Source of the DNA: Halalkaliarchaeum sp. AArc-CO
GTDB lineage: Archaea; Halobacteriota; Halobacteria; Halobacteriales; Haloferacaceae
DNA length: 64,000 nucleotides
Assembly: GCF_024972735.1 (NCBI RefSeq)
Contig: NZ_CP087723.1
Coordinates: forward strand, 2,914,001-2,978,000
Direction of reading: 5' to 3'
Part shown: positions 27,501 to 34,628 of the stretch, one piece after another
Position numbering within the stretch: the first letter of the stretch is position 1
How the letters are laid out: every line of letters starts with the position of its first letter
The notes under the pieces: generated by a model
Database searches by the model: none
What the model saw: the letters and a program-made list of their open reading frames with translations, nothing else
What the model was told of the DNA's origin: nothing
Program-made: the position numbers and the translations under genes

Positions 27501-28446
27501 CGTCGACGTGACGACGCGCGTCTCCGGGCTGTTCCGGGACGCGTTCCCGGCGGCGGCAAGCGTGATCCACGAGGCGATCGACACCGTCGCCGACCTCGAG
27601 GAGCCCCACGATCGCAACTACGTCAAAAAGCACGTCGAGGAGGACACCGCGACCTACAAGCAGGAGGGACACGACGCCGGGACGGCCAGGGAGGCGGCCG
27701 TCCGGCGGGTGTTCACGACCGCGCCCGGCGGCTACGGCGCGGGAACGAACAAGGTGCTCGACGAGGCCGACTGGGACGACCGGTCGGACCTCGCGCGGGC
27801 GTTCCTCCAGTGGGGCGGCTACGCGCTCGACGAGGACGGCGAGGTGACGGAAGCCCACGACACCTTCGAGCGTCGTCTCGGGGGGATCGACGCGACCGTG
27901 AAACTCGAGGACACCGACGAGCAAGACGAGTTCGACTCCTCGGACTGGTACGCCTTCCACGGCGGACTCGTCGCCGCCGTCGGCGAGGTGTCGGGGAGCG
28001 ACCCCGCCTCCTACGTGGGCGACTCCAGCGACCCGGGTGACGTGCGGGTTTACACCAACGAACAGAAGGTCCGCAAGTCGATGCGGACCCGGGTGTTGAA
28101 TCCGGACTGGCTCGAGAGCATGGAGGAGCACGGCTACAAGGGCGCCGGCGACCTCGCGACGACGGTCGAGGTGACCCTCGGGTGGGACGCGACTGCGGAC
28201 GTCGTGAGCGATACGCTCTGGGAGAACGTCGCCGAGGAGTACGCGTTCGACGAGGACCGACGGGAGTGGATGCGCGAGGTCAACCCCTGGGCGCTGTCGT
28301 CGATCACGGCGACGCTGCTCGAGGCGATCGATCGGGAGCTGTGGGATGCCGATCCGGAGACGGAAGACAGGCTGCGCGATCTCAATCTTTCGGTCGAGGG
28401 CGACCTGGAGGCGAGGGCAACCGACGCGGAGCTGTCGAGACACTAA
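24517..28446 (+). CDS. cobN: Cobaltochelatase large subunit CobN
   Basis: CobN is the catalytic, corrin-binding subunit of the ATP-dependent cobaltochelatase. At 1309 residues it has the family's length. Landmarks are GGTDTESVGD, VENCCRYLASEYGDYEGGYD, FCVPVAGEEDRKDAEW, the family signature VVHLGTHGSLEWLPGKTVGL near residue 570, INNPGEGTQAKRRSYAAIVD and TTAPGGYGAGTNKVLDEADW. The start is GTG 24517, with TATA-like sequence upstream. Two insertions carry in-frame repeats absent from the family core: VPEDGAA units near residue 430 and FDTATTE units near 808. It heads the cobN-cbiC-cbiE-cbiX operon. Confidence 0.95.
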   Translation: MTTIGLYTATENELGAVGEAADRLAAGGHGEIREDTASIRLSVRSKGDLREETDISAFLAELESVDAAVFWLHGGPESMPGYDRAVERLTRAGVPLVVVSTGGGTDTESVGDATVADADRERVAAYLERGGVVNVENCCRYLASEYGDYEGGYDDPVELPTEGVYHPDYPGVTYEELCELHDSGAPTVGIWFYESHWIHANTGFVDALVRRLEALGTNVLPAFCVPVAGEEDRKDAEWVARNWFSGVDAVISTFVFSLAMNERGRDAIEPGGEDGSRAASELEELFLRELGVPVLQAMTTKRSREAYADADTGVLGFELALSVALPEFDGPIVTHPISGNEPVDVEAGIGTQPRRHLPIENRIDHLARLALNWARLRHLPNRDKKIAVVLHNYPPSDDGIGTAFGLDTPESVVNLLREFDRRGYDVGTVPEDGAAVPEDGAAVSEGRTGVPEDGAAVIDRLTAQLTLDGRWIDPDDVREASVDVVSPDRYRTWFDGLDGRLQERVREEWGEPPDRPIAIPGCEYGNVLVTVQPPRGFGMDPSKVYHDADLQPPHEYVAFYRWLRESYGADAVVHLGTHGSLEWLPGKTVGLDGASAPDALIDDLPNVYPYVINNPGEGTQAKRRSYAAIVDHLTPPMREAGTYDDLTELEELAREYREAGTEREGPLADLVRERVTELDLGTELGIGHGAGPDTVEEVPIDDLVESIHEYLTDVKTTQIRMGLHTLGEPPAGERFVEYLVALTRMENPGAPSLHRSVADALGLDYDRLRDSPGAYDERLEMYCSEAIDFVGEVATELVEELARTEFDTATTEFDTATTEFDIGRVGRNLDPSPCDLGLDCPDPSEHDDLRTVLEYVCEEAVPRVRGASAEIPRIADALDGGYVPPGGSGAPTRGGVDLLPTGRNFYTLDPRKVPARPAWEVGREVAEGVLERHRDEHGEYPEEIGVVAWGTPTVRTRGETIAQVLAAMGVEPVWTDAGRIEGVEPIPLSELDRPRVDVTTRVSGLFRDAFPAAASVIHEAIDTVADLEEPHDRNYVKKHVEEDTATYKQEGHDAGTAREAAVRRVFTTAPGGYGAGTNKVLDEADWDDRSDLARAFLQWGGYALDEDGEVTEAHDTFERRLGGIDATVKLEDTDEQDEFDSSDWYAFHGGLVAAVGEVSGSDPASYVGDSSDPGDVRVYTNEQKVRKSMRTRVLNPDWLESMEEHGYKGAGDLATTVEVTLGWDATADVVSDTLWENVAEEYAFDEDRREWMREVNPWALSSITATLLEAIDRELWDADPETEDRLRDLNLSVEGDLEARATDAELSRH

Positions 28447-28450
28447 TGCT

Positions 28451-29161
28451 ATGACGACAAGAGACACCGACGACGAATACGCGGACCTGGGTGCAACGAC
28501 GCAGGAAGCAATGGACATCGCAGAGACGAGCATCGACATCGTCCGTCAGTTCGTCCCCGACGTGACGCTCGCGGACCGGTTCCGTCAGAAGGCGGTCCAC
28601 TCCTCGGGCGACATCGAGTTCCAGCATCTGCTGCGGTTCGGAAACGATCCCGCAGTAGCGGGCGCGCGGGCCGTCCTCGAGGGATCACCGATCGTGACGG
28701 ACATCTCGATGGCCGCCGCCGGGATCACCGAGCGCGGCCACGACTGTCCGATCCGGACGACGATCGGCCACGGGGACGACCTGGCCGAGGAAACCGGGAT
28801 GACGCGGTCGGCCGCCGCGACGCTGGAGCTAGACCGAGAACGCGTCTACGACGGGGCGATCGTCACGATCGGCAACGCCCCGACCGCCGCGTTGACGCTC
28901 GCTGACTGTATCGAATCCGGCACCCGGCCGGCGGTCGTCGTCGCGACGCCGGTGGGCTTCGTGAAGGCCCCCGAGAGCCGAGAGCGGCTCCGGCAGGTCG
29001 GCAGGGAGTACGGCGTCCCGACGATCACGAACGTCGGCCGGCGCGGCGGGAGCGGGCTCGCCGCTGCGCTCACGAACGAACTGATCCACGTCGCCACCGA
29101 TGCACGGGACGGAGAGATCGATCTCGAGGCGCGGGAGGACGACCGGGGGGACGACAAGTGA
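28451..29161 (+). CDS. cbiC: Precorrin-8X / cobalt-precorrin-8 methylmutase
   Basis: This enzyme moves the C11 methyl to C12, making hydrogenobyrinate or cobyrinate. The 236-residue protein has the family's KAVHSSGDIEFQHLLRF with the catalytic His, PIVTDISMAAAGI, DGAIVTIGNAPTAALTLAD and VVVATPVGFVKAPESRERL, then NVGRRGGSGLAAA. ATG 28451 lies four bases after the cobN stop. Its stop overlaps the next GTG, so the operon is tightly coupled. Confidence 0.95.
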   Translation: MTTRDTDDEYADLGATTQEAMDIAETSIDIVRQFVPDVTLADRFRQKAVHSSGDIEFQHLLRFGNDPAVAGARAVLEGSPIVTDISMAAAGITERGHDCPIRTTIGHGDDLAEETGMTRSAAATLELDRERVYDGAIVTIGNAPTAALTLADCIESGTRPAVVVATPVGFVKAPESRERLRQVGREYGVPTITNVGRRGGSGLAAALTNELIHVATDARDGEIDLEAREDDRGDDK

Positions 29162-29991
29162 GCGACGAGTACGACCTCGATTCGGGGCCGGATCCGGCGA
29201 CCGCCGCTGCCGCTGCGCCCGAACCGGAACCGGAACCGGAGCTCGATGGCGACGACGAGACGAACGCTTCCGGCACCGTACACGCGGTGGGGATCGGTCC
29301 GGGGAACCCGGAGTATCTCACCCGTCGGGGCGCTCGGGCGATCCAGGAGGCCGACGTTGTGGTCGGCTTCCAGGCTGTAGTCGACTTCGTCGCCGACGAG
29401 ACCGACGCCGACCTGCTCACCTGCGGCTACGCCGACGAGGCGGAGGCGCTCTCGGCGTTCGCCGACCGGGTCGCCGACGGCGAGACGGGGACTGCGGTGT
29501 TGATGGGCGACCCGAACCACTCGGGATACCAGTTCCTCGGGAAGGTCCAGAAGGCCGTCACGGGGGAGGTACCCGACGCGACGGTTCGGGTGATCCCCGG
29601 CATTTCGGCCATCCAGTTGGCCGCGAGCCGGGCGCGGACGCCGATGGAGGACTCCCGGTTCGTCACGCTCCACAAGAGCGGCGCCATCGACGCGGAGCTC
29701 GAGACGCTCGCCCGGAACGCCGGCGACCGCCACCTGCTGGTGTTGCCCCGGCCGTTCGACTGGATGCCCGGCGACGTGGCGGCGTTCCTGCTCGACAGGG
29801 GCGCCTCCGAGGACCTCGAGGGGCTGGTGTTCGAGCACCTGACCCACGACGAGGAGGCACACACCCGAACGACGCTCGACGAACTGGCCGAACACGCCGG
29901 CGGGGACGACGCCGAGTCGACGCCGTTTTCGGATCTCTCGGTGCTGGTCGTCCGGGCGGACGTCGAGTCGGACGGAGGTGACGAAACGTGA
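29158..29991 (+). CDS. cbiE: Cobalt-precorrin-7 (C5)-methyltransferase, CbiE type
   Basis: A SAM-dependent tetrapyrrole methylase of 277 residues. After a 35-residue Ala/Pro/Glu tail absent from most relatives comes the signature VGIGPGNPEYLTRRGARAI, then EADVVVGFQAVVDFV, VLMGDPNHSGYQFLGKV, VIPGISAIQLAASRARTP and DSRFVTLHKSG. The IPGISAIQLA segment favours CbiE over the CbiH/CobJ branch, but the match is not clean: the usual GDPLFYG glycine-rich loop reads GDPNHSGYQ. The GTG at 29158 overlaps the cbiC stop. No separate CbiT is seen in the window. Confidence 0.75.
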   Translation: MSDEYDLDSGPDPATAAAAAPEPEPEPELDGDDETNASGTVHAVGIGPGNPEYLTRRGARAIQEADVVVGFQAVVDFVADETDADLLTCGYADEAEALSAFADRVADGETGTAVLMGDPNHSGYQFLGKVQKAVTGEVPDATVRVIPGISAIQLAASRARTPMEDSRFVTLHKSGAIDAELETLARNAGDRHLLVLPRPFDWMPGDVAAFLLDRGASEDLEGLVFEHLTHDEEAHTRTTLDELAEHAGGDDAESTPFSDLSVLVVRADVESDGGDET

Positions 29992-30929
29992 CCGACGAAG
30001 CGACGCTTCTGGTCGGCCACGGCTCCACCCGCGAGCAGTCGAACGAACAGGTCGAGGCGGTCGCGTCGCTGCTCGACAACCGGATCGATCCCCCGGTCGA
30101 AACGGGGTTCATCGAGCTCACGGAGCCGCTGTTGCCGGAAGCGCTCGACGAGAGAGCCGCCCGGGTCGACGAACTCACGGTCGTCCCCCTCGCCCTGTTC
30201 GCCGCGGGACACGTCAAAAACGACATTCCGCTGGCGATTCAGCAGGCTCGAGGGCACCACGACGGCGTCGAAATCAACGGCGGCGCACCGATCGGCGTGT
30301 CGCCGACGATGGTCGAACTCGTCGACGATCGGATCGCCGACGCCGAAGCCGAGCTCGGCATCGATCGAAAGGTGGACGACGTCGCCGTCGCCTTCTGTGC
30401 CCGGGGGTCGAGCGATCCCGACGCCAACGCCGACGCGTACAAACTCGGTCGGTTGCTCTTCGAGGGGCGGGCGTTCGCTCGCGTGGAGACGACGTTCATC
30501 GGCATCACCGAGCCGCTGCTCGACGAGACGCTTTCGGCGATCGCCTTACACGAGCCCGACGCCGTCGTCGTCGTGCCCTACATGCTCGGGGACGGCGTGT
30601 TGACCCGGCGGATCGCCGACTGGACCGCCGACTTTGCCGAAGGTCGAGATCTCGTCGCCGGGACGACCGACGTGATCGGTACCGATTCCCGGCTGATCGA
30701 CGTTCTCGTTCGTCGGTGGCGGGACGCCCGGGAGGAAGAGGTCACGATGTCGTGTGACACCTGCAAGTACAAGGTCTCGCTTTCGGGCTACGAGGAGGAG
30801 GTCGGCGGCGAGAAGGCGCTCGAGGAGGCGATTGCACACCAGCACGCACACGCTCACGGCGGGGACGACCACGACCACGATCACGGCCACGACCACGATC
30901 ACGGCCACAACCACGATCACGGAAACTGA
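29988..30929 (+). CDS. cbiX: CbiX-type cobalt chelatase with CxxC element and His-rich tail
   Basis: CbiX inserts cobalt into sirohydrochlorin without ATP. The 313-residue protein has two CbiX domains: LLVGHGSTREQSNEQVEAV with VVPLALFAAGHVKNDIP, and a second ending VVVVPYMLGDGVLTRRIADW. A C-terminal extension has SCDTCKYKVSLSGYEEEVGG and a tail of about 30 residues alternating His and Asp from residue 280, suited to storing cobalt or nickel. The GTG at 29988 overlaps the cbiE stop by four bases. Confidence 0.93.
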   Translation: MTDEATLLVGHGSTREQSNEQVEAVASLLDNRIDPPVETGFIELTEPLLPEALDERAARVDELTVVPLALFAAGHVKNDIPLAIQQARGHHDGVEINGGAPIGVSPTMVELVDDRIADAEAELGIDRKVDDVAVAFCARGSSDPDANADAYKLGRLLFEGRAFARVETTFIGITEPLLDETLSAIALHEPDAVVVVPYMLGDGVLTRRIADWTADFAEGRDLVAGTTDVIGTDSRLIDVLVRRWRDAREEEVTMSCDTCKYKVSLSGYEEEVGGEKALEEAIAHQHAHAHGGDDHDHDHGHDHDHGHNHDHGN

Positions 30930-30982
30930 ACCGACGCCTCGCGAGCCGCAGTCTTTTATATACATCCCGGCAATCACCGCCC

Positions 30983-31609
30983 GTGACGGACACCTATCGG
31001 ACGGTCGCCGGGGAAGCGAGCGCGGCCTTCGAGATCGAGGGCTCGGAGTTCGTCGGCTACGTGGCGCCGGTGGACACCGTCGCGGAGGCGGAGGCGTTCA
31101 TCGAGCAGGTCGAGAGTCGGCACGCCGACGCGACCCACAACGTGCCAGCCTACCGGGTGCCGGCGGGGGAGGCGTCGGCCGACCGCCCCGGAGAGGTGAT
31201 GTTGCGGGAGTACGCAAGCGACGACGGCGAGCCGACGGGATCGGCCGGCAAACCGGCGTTGAACGTGCTCCAGCAGCAGGAGATCCAAAACGTCGTCGCT
31301 GTCGTAACACGATACTACGGCGGGACGAACCTCGGCGTCGGCGGACTCGCCCGGGCGTACGCCCGCGGCGTGAAGGACGCCGTCGCGGAAGCCGGCGTCG
31401 TCGAAGAGCGTCCCCACAGGACGCTGTCGATCGTGACCGACTACGACGACTCCGGGACGGTTCGTGGCATCCTCGAATCCGCCGACGTGGAGTTCGAAGC
31501 CGACTACGACGAACGCGTTTCCTTTTCGGTTCGGGTAGCCGTCGAAGCGGTCTCACAGCTGGAGGAGCGACTCAACGACGCGACGAGCGGGCGCGTAGAG
31601 ATCGAGTAG
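30983..31609 (+). CDS. IMPACT/YigZ-family protein
   Basis: The 208-residue protein matches the UPF0029/IMPACT family: FEIEGSEFVGYVAPVDTVAE, THNVPAYRV, EYASDDGEPTGSAGKPALNV, and VAVVTRYYGGTNLGVGGLAR, the family signature. A C-terminal EF-G domain-IV-like fold follows (SIVTDYDDSGTVRGIL). Members are linked to translation control in eukaryotes; the archaeal role is unknown. The GTG start at 30983 has TTTTATATAC about 28 bases upstream, a strong leaderless promoter. Confidence 0.9.
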   Translation: MTDTYRTVAGEASAAFEIEGSEFVGYVAPVDTVAEAEAFIEQVESRHADATHNVPAYRVPAGEASADRPGEVMLREYASDDGEPTGSAGKPALNVLQQQEIQNVVAVVTRYYGGTNLGVGGLARAYARGVKDAVAEAGVVEERPHRTLSIVTDYDDSGTVRGILESADVEFEADYDERVSFSVRVAVEAVSQLEERLNDATSGRVEIE

Positions 31610-31652
31610 CCCCGAGTAGTCGGCGCAGTTCGAGATCGAGTAGTGCGGTCGC

Positions 31653-32467
31653 TCACGCCCGAACGCGGGAGGCGACCAGTTCGCGCACCGTCAATCCCTG
31701 CTCGACGACGTCCCGGCGGTACTGCATGTACACCGCACCGAGCGGTGGCTGGATCACGTACGCAAGCGCGATCGGCAACACCGCAGACGCCGGCGGGAAG
31801 CCGGGAGCAGCGGCGATCGCGATCGCGATCGAGAGGTTTCGCATGCTCGTGGCGTACACCAGAGCGACCTCGCCCGGTCCGTCCATCAGGAGCCGGCCGA
31901 CCGCGGAGCCTGCCCCCAGGACGATCGCATAAAACAGCACCAGCGGGACGACCACCAGCGCCGAGGCGACCGGGTCCGCAAGAATCTCCGTCGATCGCAT
32001 TGCCATCGCGATAAAAACGATCAACATCACCCCGAACGAGCTGATCCCGCCGAAGGTGGGCTTGAGCCGCTTGAACCCCTCCGGCCCGTATCGCCGGAGG
32101 AGGTACCGCCGCGTCAGGTTCCCCGCCACCATCGGGATCGCGACGATCACCGCGAGTTGACGGTACAGGGCGGCGGGATCGAACCCGACCCCCTGCTCCA
32201 GGAGAACCGACAGATACAGCGGCAGGATGACGACCGCCGCGAGGAGGTTGACCGCCATCGCAACCAGCGCACCCTCCAGGTCGCCGCCCGCCAGCCCGGT
32301 CCAGGCGGCGGTCATCCCGGAGGTGGGGATCAGCGCGATGAAGTACAACCCGACGGCGTACTCGGGCGTCCCTGCGAAGAAGAGCCGGGCGAGCGCCACC
32401 GCGACGAGCGGAGCGAGCCCGAAGTTCAAAAGGAGGCTCGCGAGGACGACCCGTGCGTGGAGCCGTA
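31653..32467 (-). pseudogene. ACR3/SBF-type transporter, C-terminal part (split by IS630 element)
   Basis: From about 32465 downward this frame encodes RLHARVVLASLLLNFGLAPL followed by about eight membrane helices, including YFIALIPTSGMTAAWTGLAG, GISSFGVMLIVFIAMAMRS and YATSMRNLSIAIAIAAAPGF. These fit the bile acid:sodium symporter/ACR3 superfamily (efflux or solute transport). The N-terminal 67 codons lie beyond the insertion, at 33588-33788. When the element and one TA are removed, the two halves are out of frame by one base, so another small change has also occurred. A TTG at 32429 could restart translation, but that product would lack the first helices. Confidence 0.88.
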
Positions 32468-33585
32468 GTGTTTAAGGAAGATATTTACCGATAGACGTAG
32501 TAGAGTGGGTAATGGGTCGGCTCGACGAGGTTTCGCTTGAGGAACTCTACGAACTCAAAGAGGAGATTGATCAGGGAAAGCCGCGAGAACGTGTTCTCGC
32601 GGCGATCGGGCGCAAGCAGGGCGACCAACTCGATACGTTGGCTGAGCGGCATGGCGTCGTTGAGAAAACGATCCGCAACTGGCTCGATCGGTTCGAGGAA
32701 GAACCGATCGAGCAAGCTCCCTACGACGCTCCTCGACCGGGGGGTCCAGCAAAGATCGAGGGAGAAGAACGCCAACAGCTGTTCGAACAGTTGCAACAGC
32801 CGCCAACCGAACTCGGCTACGACCAACAAGCGTGGTCAGCGAAGCTCTTGCTTCATCACGTCAAAGAGGAGTATGACGTCGAATACCACGAGAACTACGC
32901 CTACGAGTTGTTGAGAGAGGCCGGGCTGTCCTTGCGGACAGCACGGCCTCAACACCACGAGGCTGACCCCGAGGAGAAGGCCGAGTTCCAGGAGACAGTC
33001 GAAAAAAACGGCCCGAACTGAGCGAGAAAACCGTCGTTGTCGTCGATCAATTCACCAAACACGTCGGAACTGTCCAGCGGCGTGGCTGGTACCCAATCGG
33101 TTCAGATCCGACGATAGAGACGTCAACGTCCTGGGAGTCGGTGACAGTGCTGGGCGCTGTCACCGACGACGGTGACAGCTTCTACTGCTGGACAGAGGAG
33201 AACTTGACCAGATTCCACGGGATTCGGTTGTTAGAGGCATTGAAAGACAAGTTTGGCGAGGAGTTAGTGGTGTTTCTGGATCGAGCGGGCTACTTCTACG
33301 CGAGGGATCTCTGGGAACACGTGAGCGGAAAGCGCGAGACCGAAACTGTCGGAGACAGTTCGGTCTCGTGCGTGCGCGGTGACGATCTCGAAGTGTGGTA
33401 CTTCCCATCGAAACTCCCCGAATTGAACGCTGTCGAAGGGTGCTGGGACCAACTGCAGGAGTGGTTCAAGTACCGCCTTATGCCAGATCTCTTGACGCTG
33501 AAAGACTACATTCCGCGAGGACTGAGCGCGATCACCGAACCGAACATCTGGCCGTATCTTACCGGTAAAGATTCGAACTAAACAC
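32468..33585 (+). mobile_element. IS630-family insertion sequence, 1118 bp
   Basis: The ends are imperfect inverted repeats of about 26 bases (GTGTTTA... at 32468 and ...TAAACAC at 33585), both running inward to ACCG/CGGT. They are flanked by TA at 32466-32467 and 33586-33587, the target duplication expected of IS630-family elements. Inside is a transposase in two overlapping frames joined by a slippery heptamer. The element splits a transporter gene. Confidence 0.93.
32512..33581 (+). CDS. IS630-family transposase, made by predicted -1 frameshifting
   Basis: Frame 1 (32512-33021, 169 residues) is the helix-turn-helix part: MGRLDEVSLEELYELKEEID, LAERHGVVEKTIRNWLDRFE and WSAKLLLHHVKEEYDV. It stops after VEKNGPN. 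In the -1 frame the protein continues RPELSEKTVVVVDQFTKHVG through the DDE catalytic core: Asp in VVVVDQF, Asp in VVFLDRAGYF, Glu in PELNAVEGCW. The switch point is the canonical heptamer A-AAA-AAC at 33003-33009, read in the zero frame as GAA-AAA-AAC. Slipping back one base gives CGG-CCC-GAA, exactly the continuation. The usual LDNA motif reads LDRA here. A simple one-A deletion is the alternative. Confidence 0.85.
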
Positions 33586-33788
33586 TACCGGACGTTGAGC
33601 ACCTCCTGCAGGTCGATGTTGATCATCATCGGGTAGATCATCACGAACAGTACCGGGAGCACCGCCGACTGCAGTGCCGTCTTCGTTCCGGGGCCGATCA
33701 CCTGACCGGCGACGAGACCCAGAAACAGCGACACGACCACGGCCGATATCAGGTTCGCCTTGATCGTCCGGAACAGCTCCCCGATCAT
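33586..33788 (-). pseudogene. ACR3/SBF-type transporter, N-terminal part (split by IS630 element)
   Basis: The 67 codons from ATG 33788 encode MIGELFRTIKANLISAVVVS with two membrane helices and the family-like PVLFVMIYPMMINIDLQEVL segment. Translation now ends at a TAG formed by the duplicated TA and the first base of the element. The remaining helices continue at 31653-32467. The gene is almost certainly non-functional. Confidence 0.87.
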
Positions 33789-34168
33789 CGGCTGTCACCG
33801 CCGTTGAATGCTCCGGAGCTGGCACACGGCGATCCGTGCTCCAGGTCAGCTGTCGTGCCAGTGCTCGGTTCCGCCATGCAGGTAGTATTGTTTAATATAG
33901 TCAAAAGCGTTCCGATTAGTCCTCAGGTGTCGCTAGGTTTGTTCCGAATTTCCAACCCTCTTTGGGCACTCTTAAGGCGCATTTGTCGGAGGATCTGTTT
34001 GACATCGTTGGAGGGATGATGTTTATTACCCCCAATACCACAGTGTTCGAGTCGGGGACGGGAGCCGCGGTGCCGGTGGGGACGGAATCGGACGAACAGC
34101 GACGAAAGTCTCCCTCACTCCCCACCCGCAAAACACACTTTGGCGATCAGTTCCACGTAGGTACCGAC
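33789..34168. other. Intergenic region, partly AT-rich
   Basis: No supported gene is seen. It separates the divergent broken transporter and a small membrane-protein pair. An AT-rich patch (GTTTAATATAGTC near 33889-33901) and GTTTATTACCCCC near 34021-34033 are candidate promoter elements. Two short frames crossing it (33804-34019, and the 5' part of 33962-34357) show no domain character. Confidence 0.35.
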
Positions 34169-34357
34169 ATGAGTAGTGAAGTGATAACATACCTATTAAT
34201 CGGGCTCTGCGGTACCCCCTTCGTCTTTATCGTGGGGTTCGTTCTCGCGAAAGAACACATCCAGTATCTGGCGAGGAAGGGGGGCGAGGAACGGTATCCA
34301 GAACGGCTGCAGCGGGTCGTACAGAAGTATCGACAGGAGCACTATCCCGATCGCTGA
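34169..34357 (+). CDS. Small single-helix membrane protein
   Basis: The 62-residue protein begins MSSEVITYLLIGLCGTPFVF and has one N-terminal membrane helix (about residues 6-26). A basic, helical cytoplasmic tail follows (AKEHIQYLARKGGEERYPER, then VVQKYRQEHYPDR). ATG 34169 is chosen because the 69 residues before it in the open frame look non-coding. The next small membrane protein starts six bases after its stop. I do not recognise the family. Confidence 0.6.
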   Translation: MSSEVITYLLIGLCGTPFVFIVGFVLAKEHIQYLARKGGEERYPERLQRVVQKYRQEHYPDR

Positions 34358-34363
34358 AGAGCC

Positions 34364-34585
34364 ATGTTCGAACTCCTGGTACTGGCTTCGGTCCTCGGGG
34401 CGTGGTACGTCGCCGTGTTCCTTTTCAGCTACCACGTCGCCATCGGGCACGTGGACAGGCTCCTCGAGATCGAAGAGGGCCAAGCGCCGCCGCAGTTGCT
34501 GCCCGAACTGGGCGAGTACGGAGAAAAACGGGCGTTATCCGCCGACGACATCGATCGGATGGACGACTGGGACCGGTGGGAGTGA
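34364..34585 (+). CDS. Small single-helix membrane protein, partner of upstream gene
   Basis: The 73-residue protein begins MFELLVLASVLGAWYVAVFL with one membrane helix (about residues 3-24). A soluble acidic tail follows, HVDRLLEIEEGQAPPQLLPE then ALSADDIDRMDDWDRWE. It lies six bases after the upstream small membrane protein, whose tail is basic. The opposite charges suggest the two may interact, though this is inference. No family is recognised. Confidence 0.6.
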   Translation: MFELLVLASVLGAWYVAVFLFSYHVAIGHVDRLLEIEEGQAPPQLLPELGEYGEKRALSADDIDRMDDWDRWE

Positions 34586-34628
34586 CGGATAGAGAGCGCG
34601 ACTGACCGTGGCGTCGTGTCTGGTGGGT

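Noticed and set aside
22293-28446. Magnesium chelatase for bacteriochlorophyll synthesis
   Set aside because: The subunits resemble both chelatases, but the neighbours cbiC, cbiE and cbiX and the absence of chlorophyll genes favour cobalt.
29158-29991. Naming the tetrapyrrole methylase CbiH/CobJ
   Set aside because: The IPGISAIQLA segment fits CbiE better. The modified Gly loop leaves some doubt, recorded in the feature.
33566-33582. GATTCGAAC resembling a tRNA T-loop
   Set aside because: It belongs to the right inverted repeat of the IS630 element and no cloverleaf can be built around it. I found no tRNA or rRNA gene in the window.
33804-34019. Plus-strand frame of 71 residues
   Set aside because: No domain character, promoter spacing or family resemblance; it crosses an AT-rich intergenic patch.
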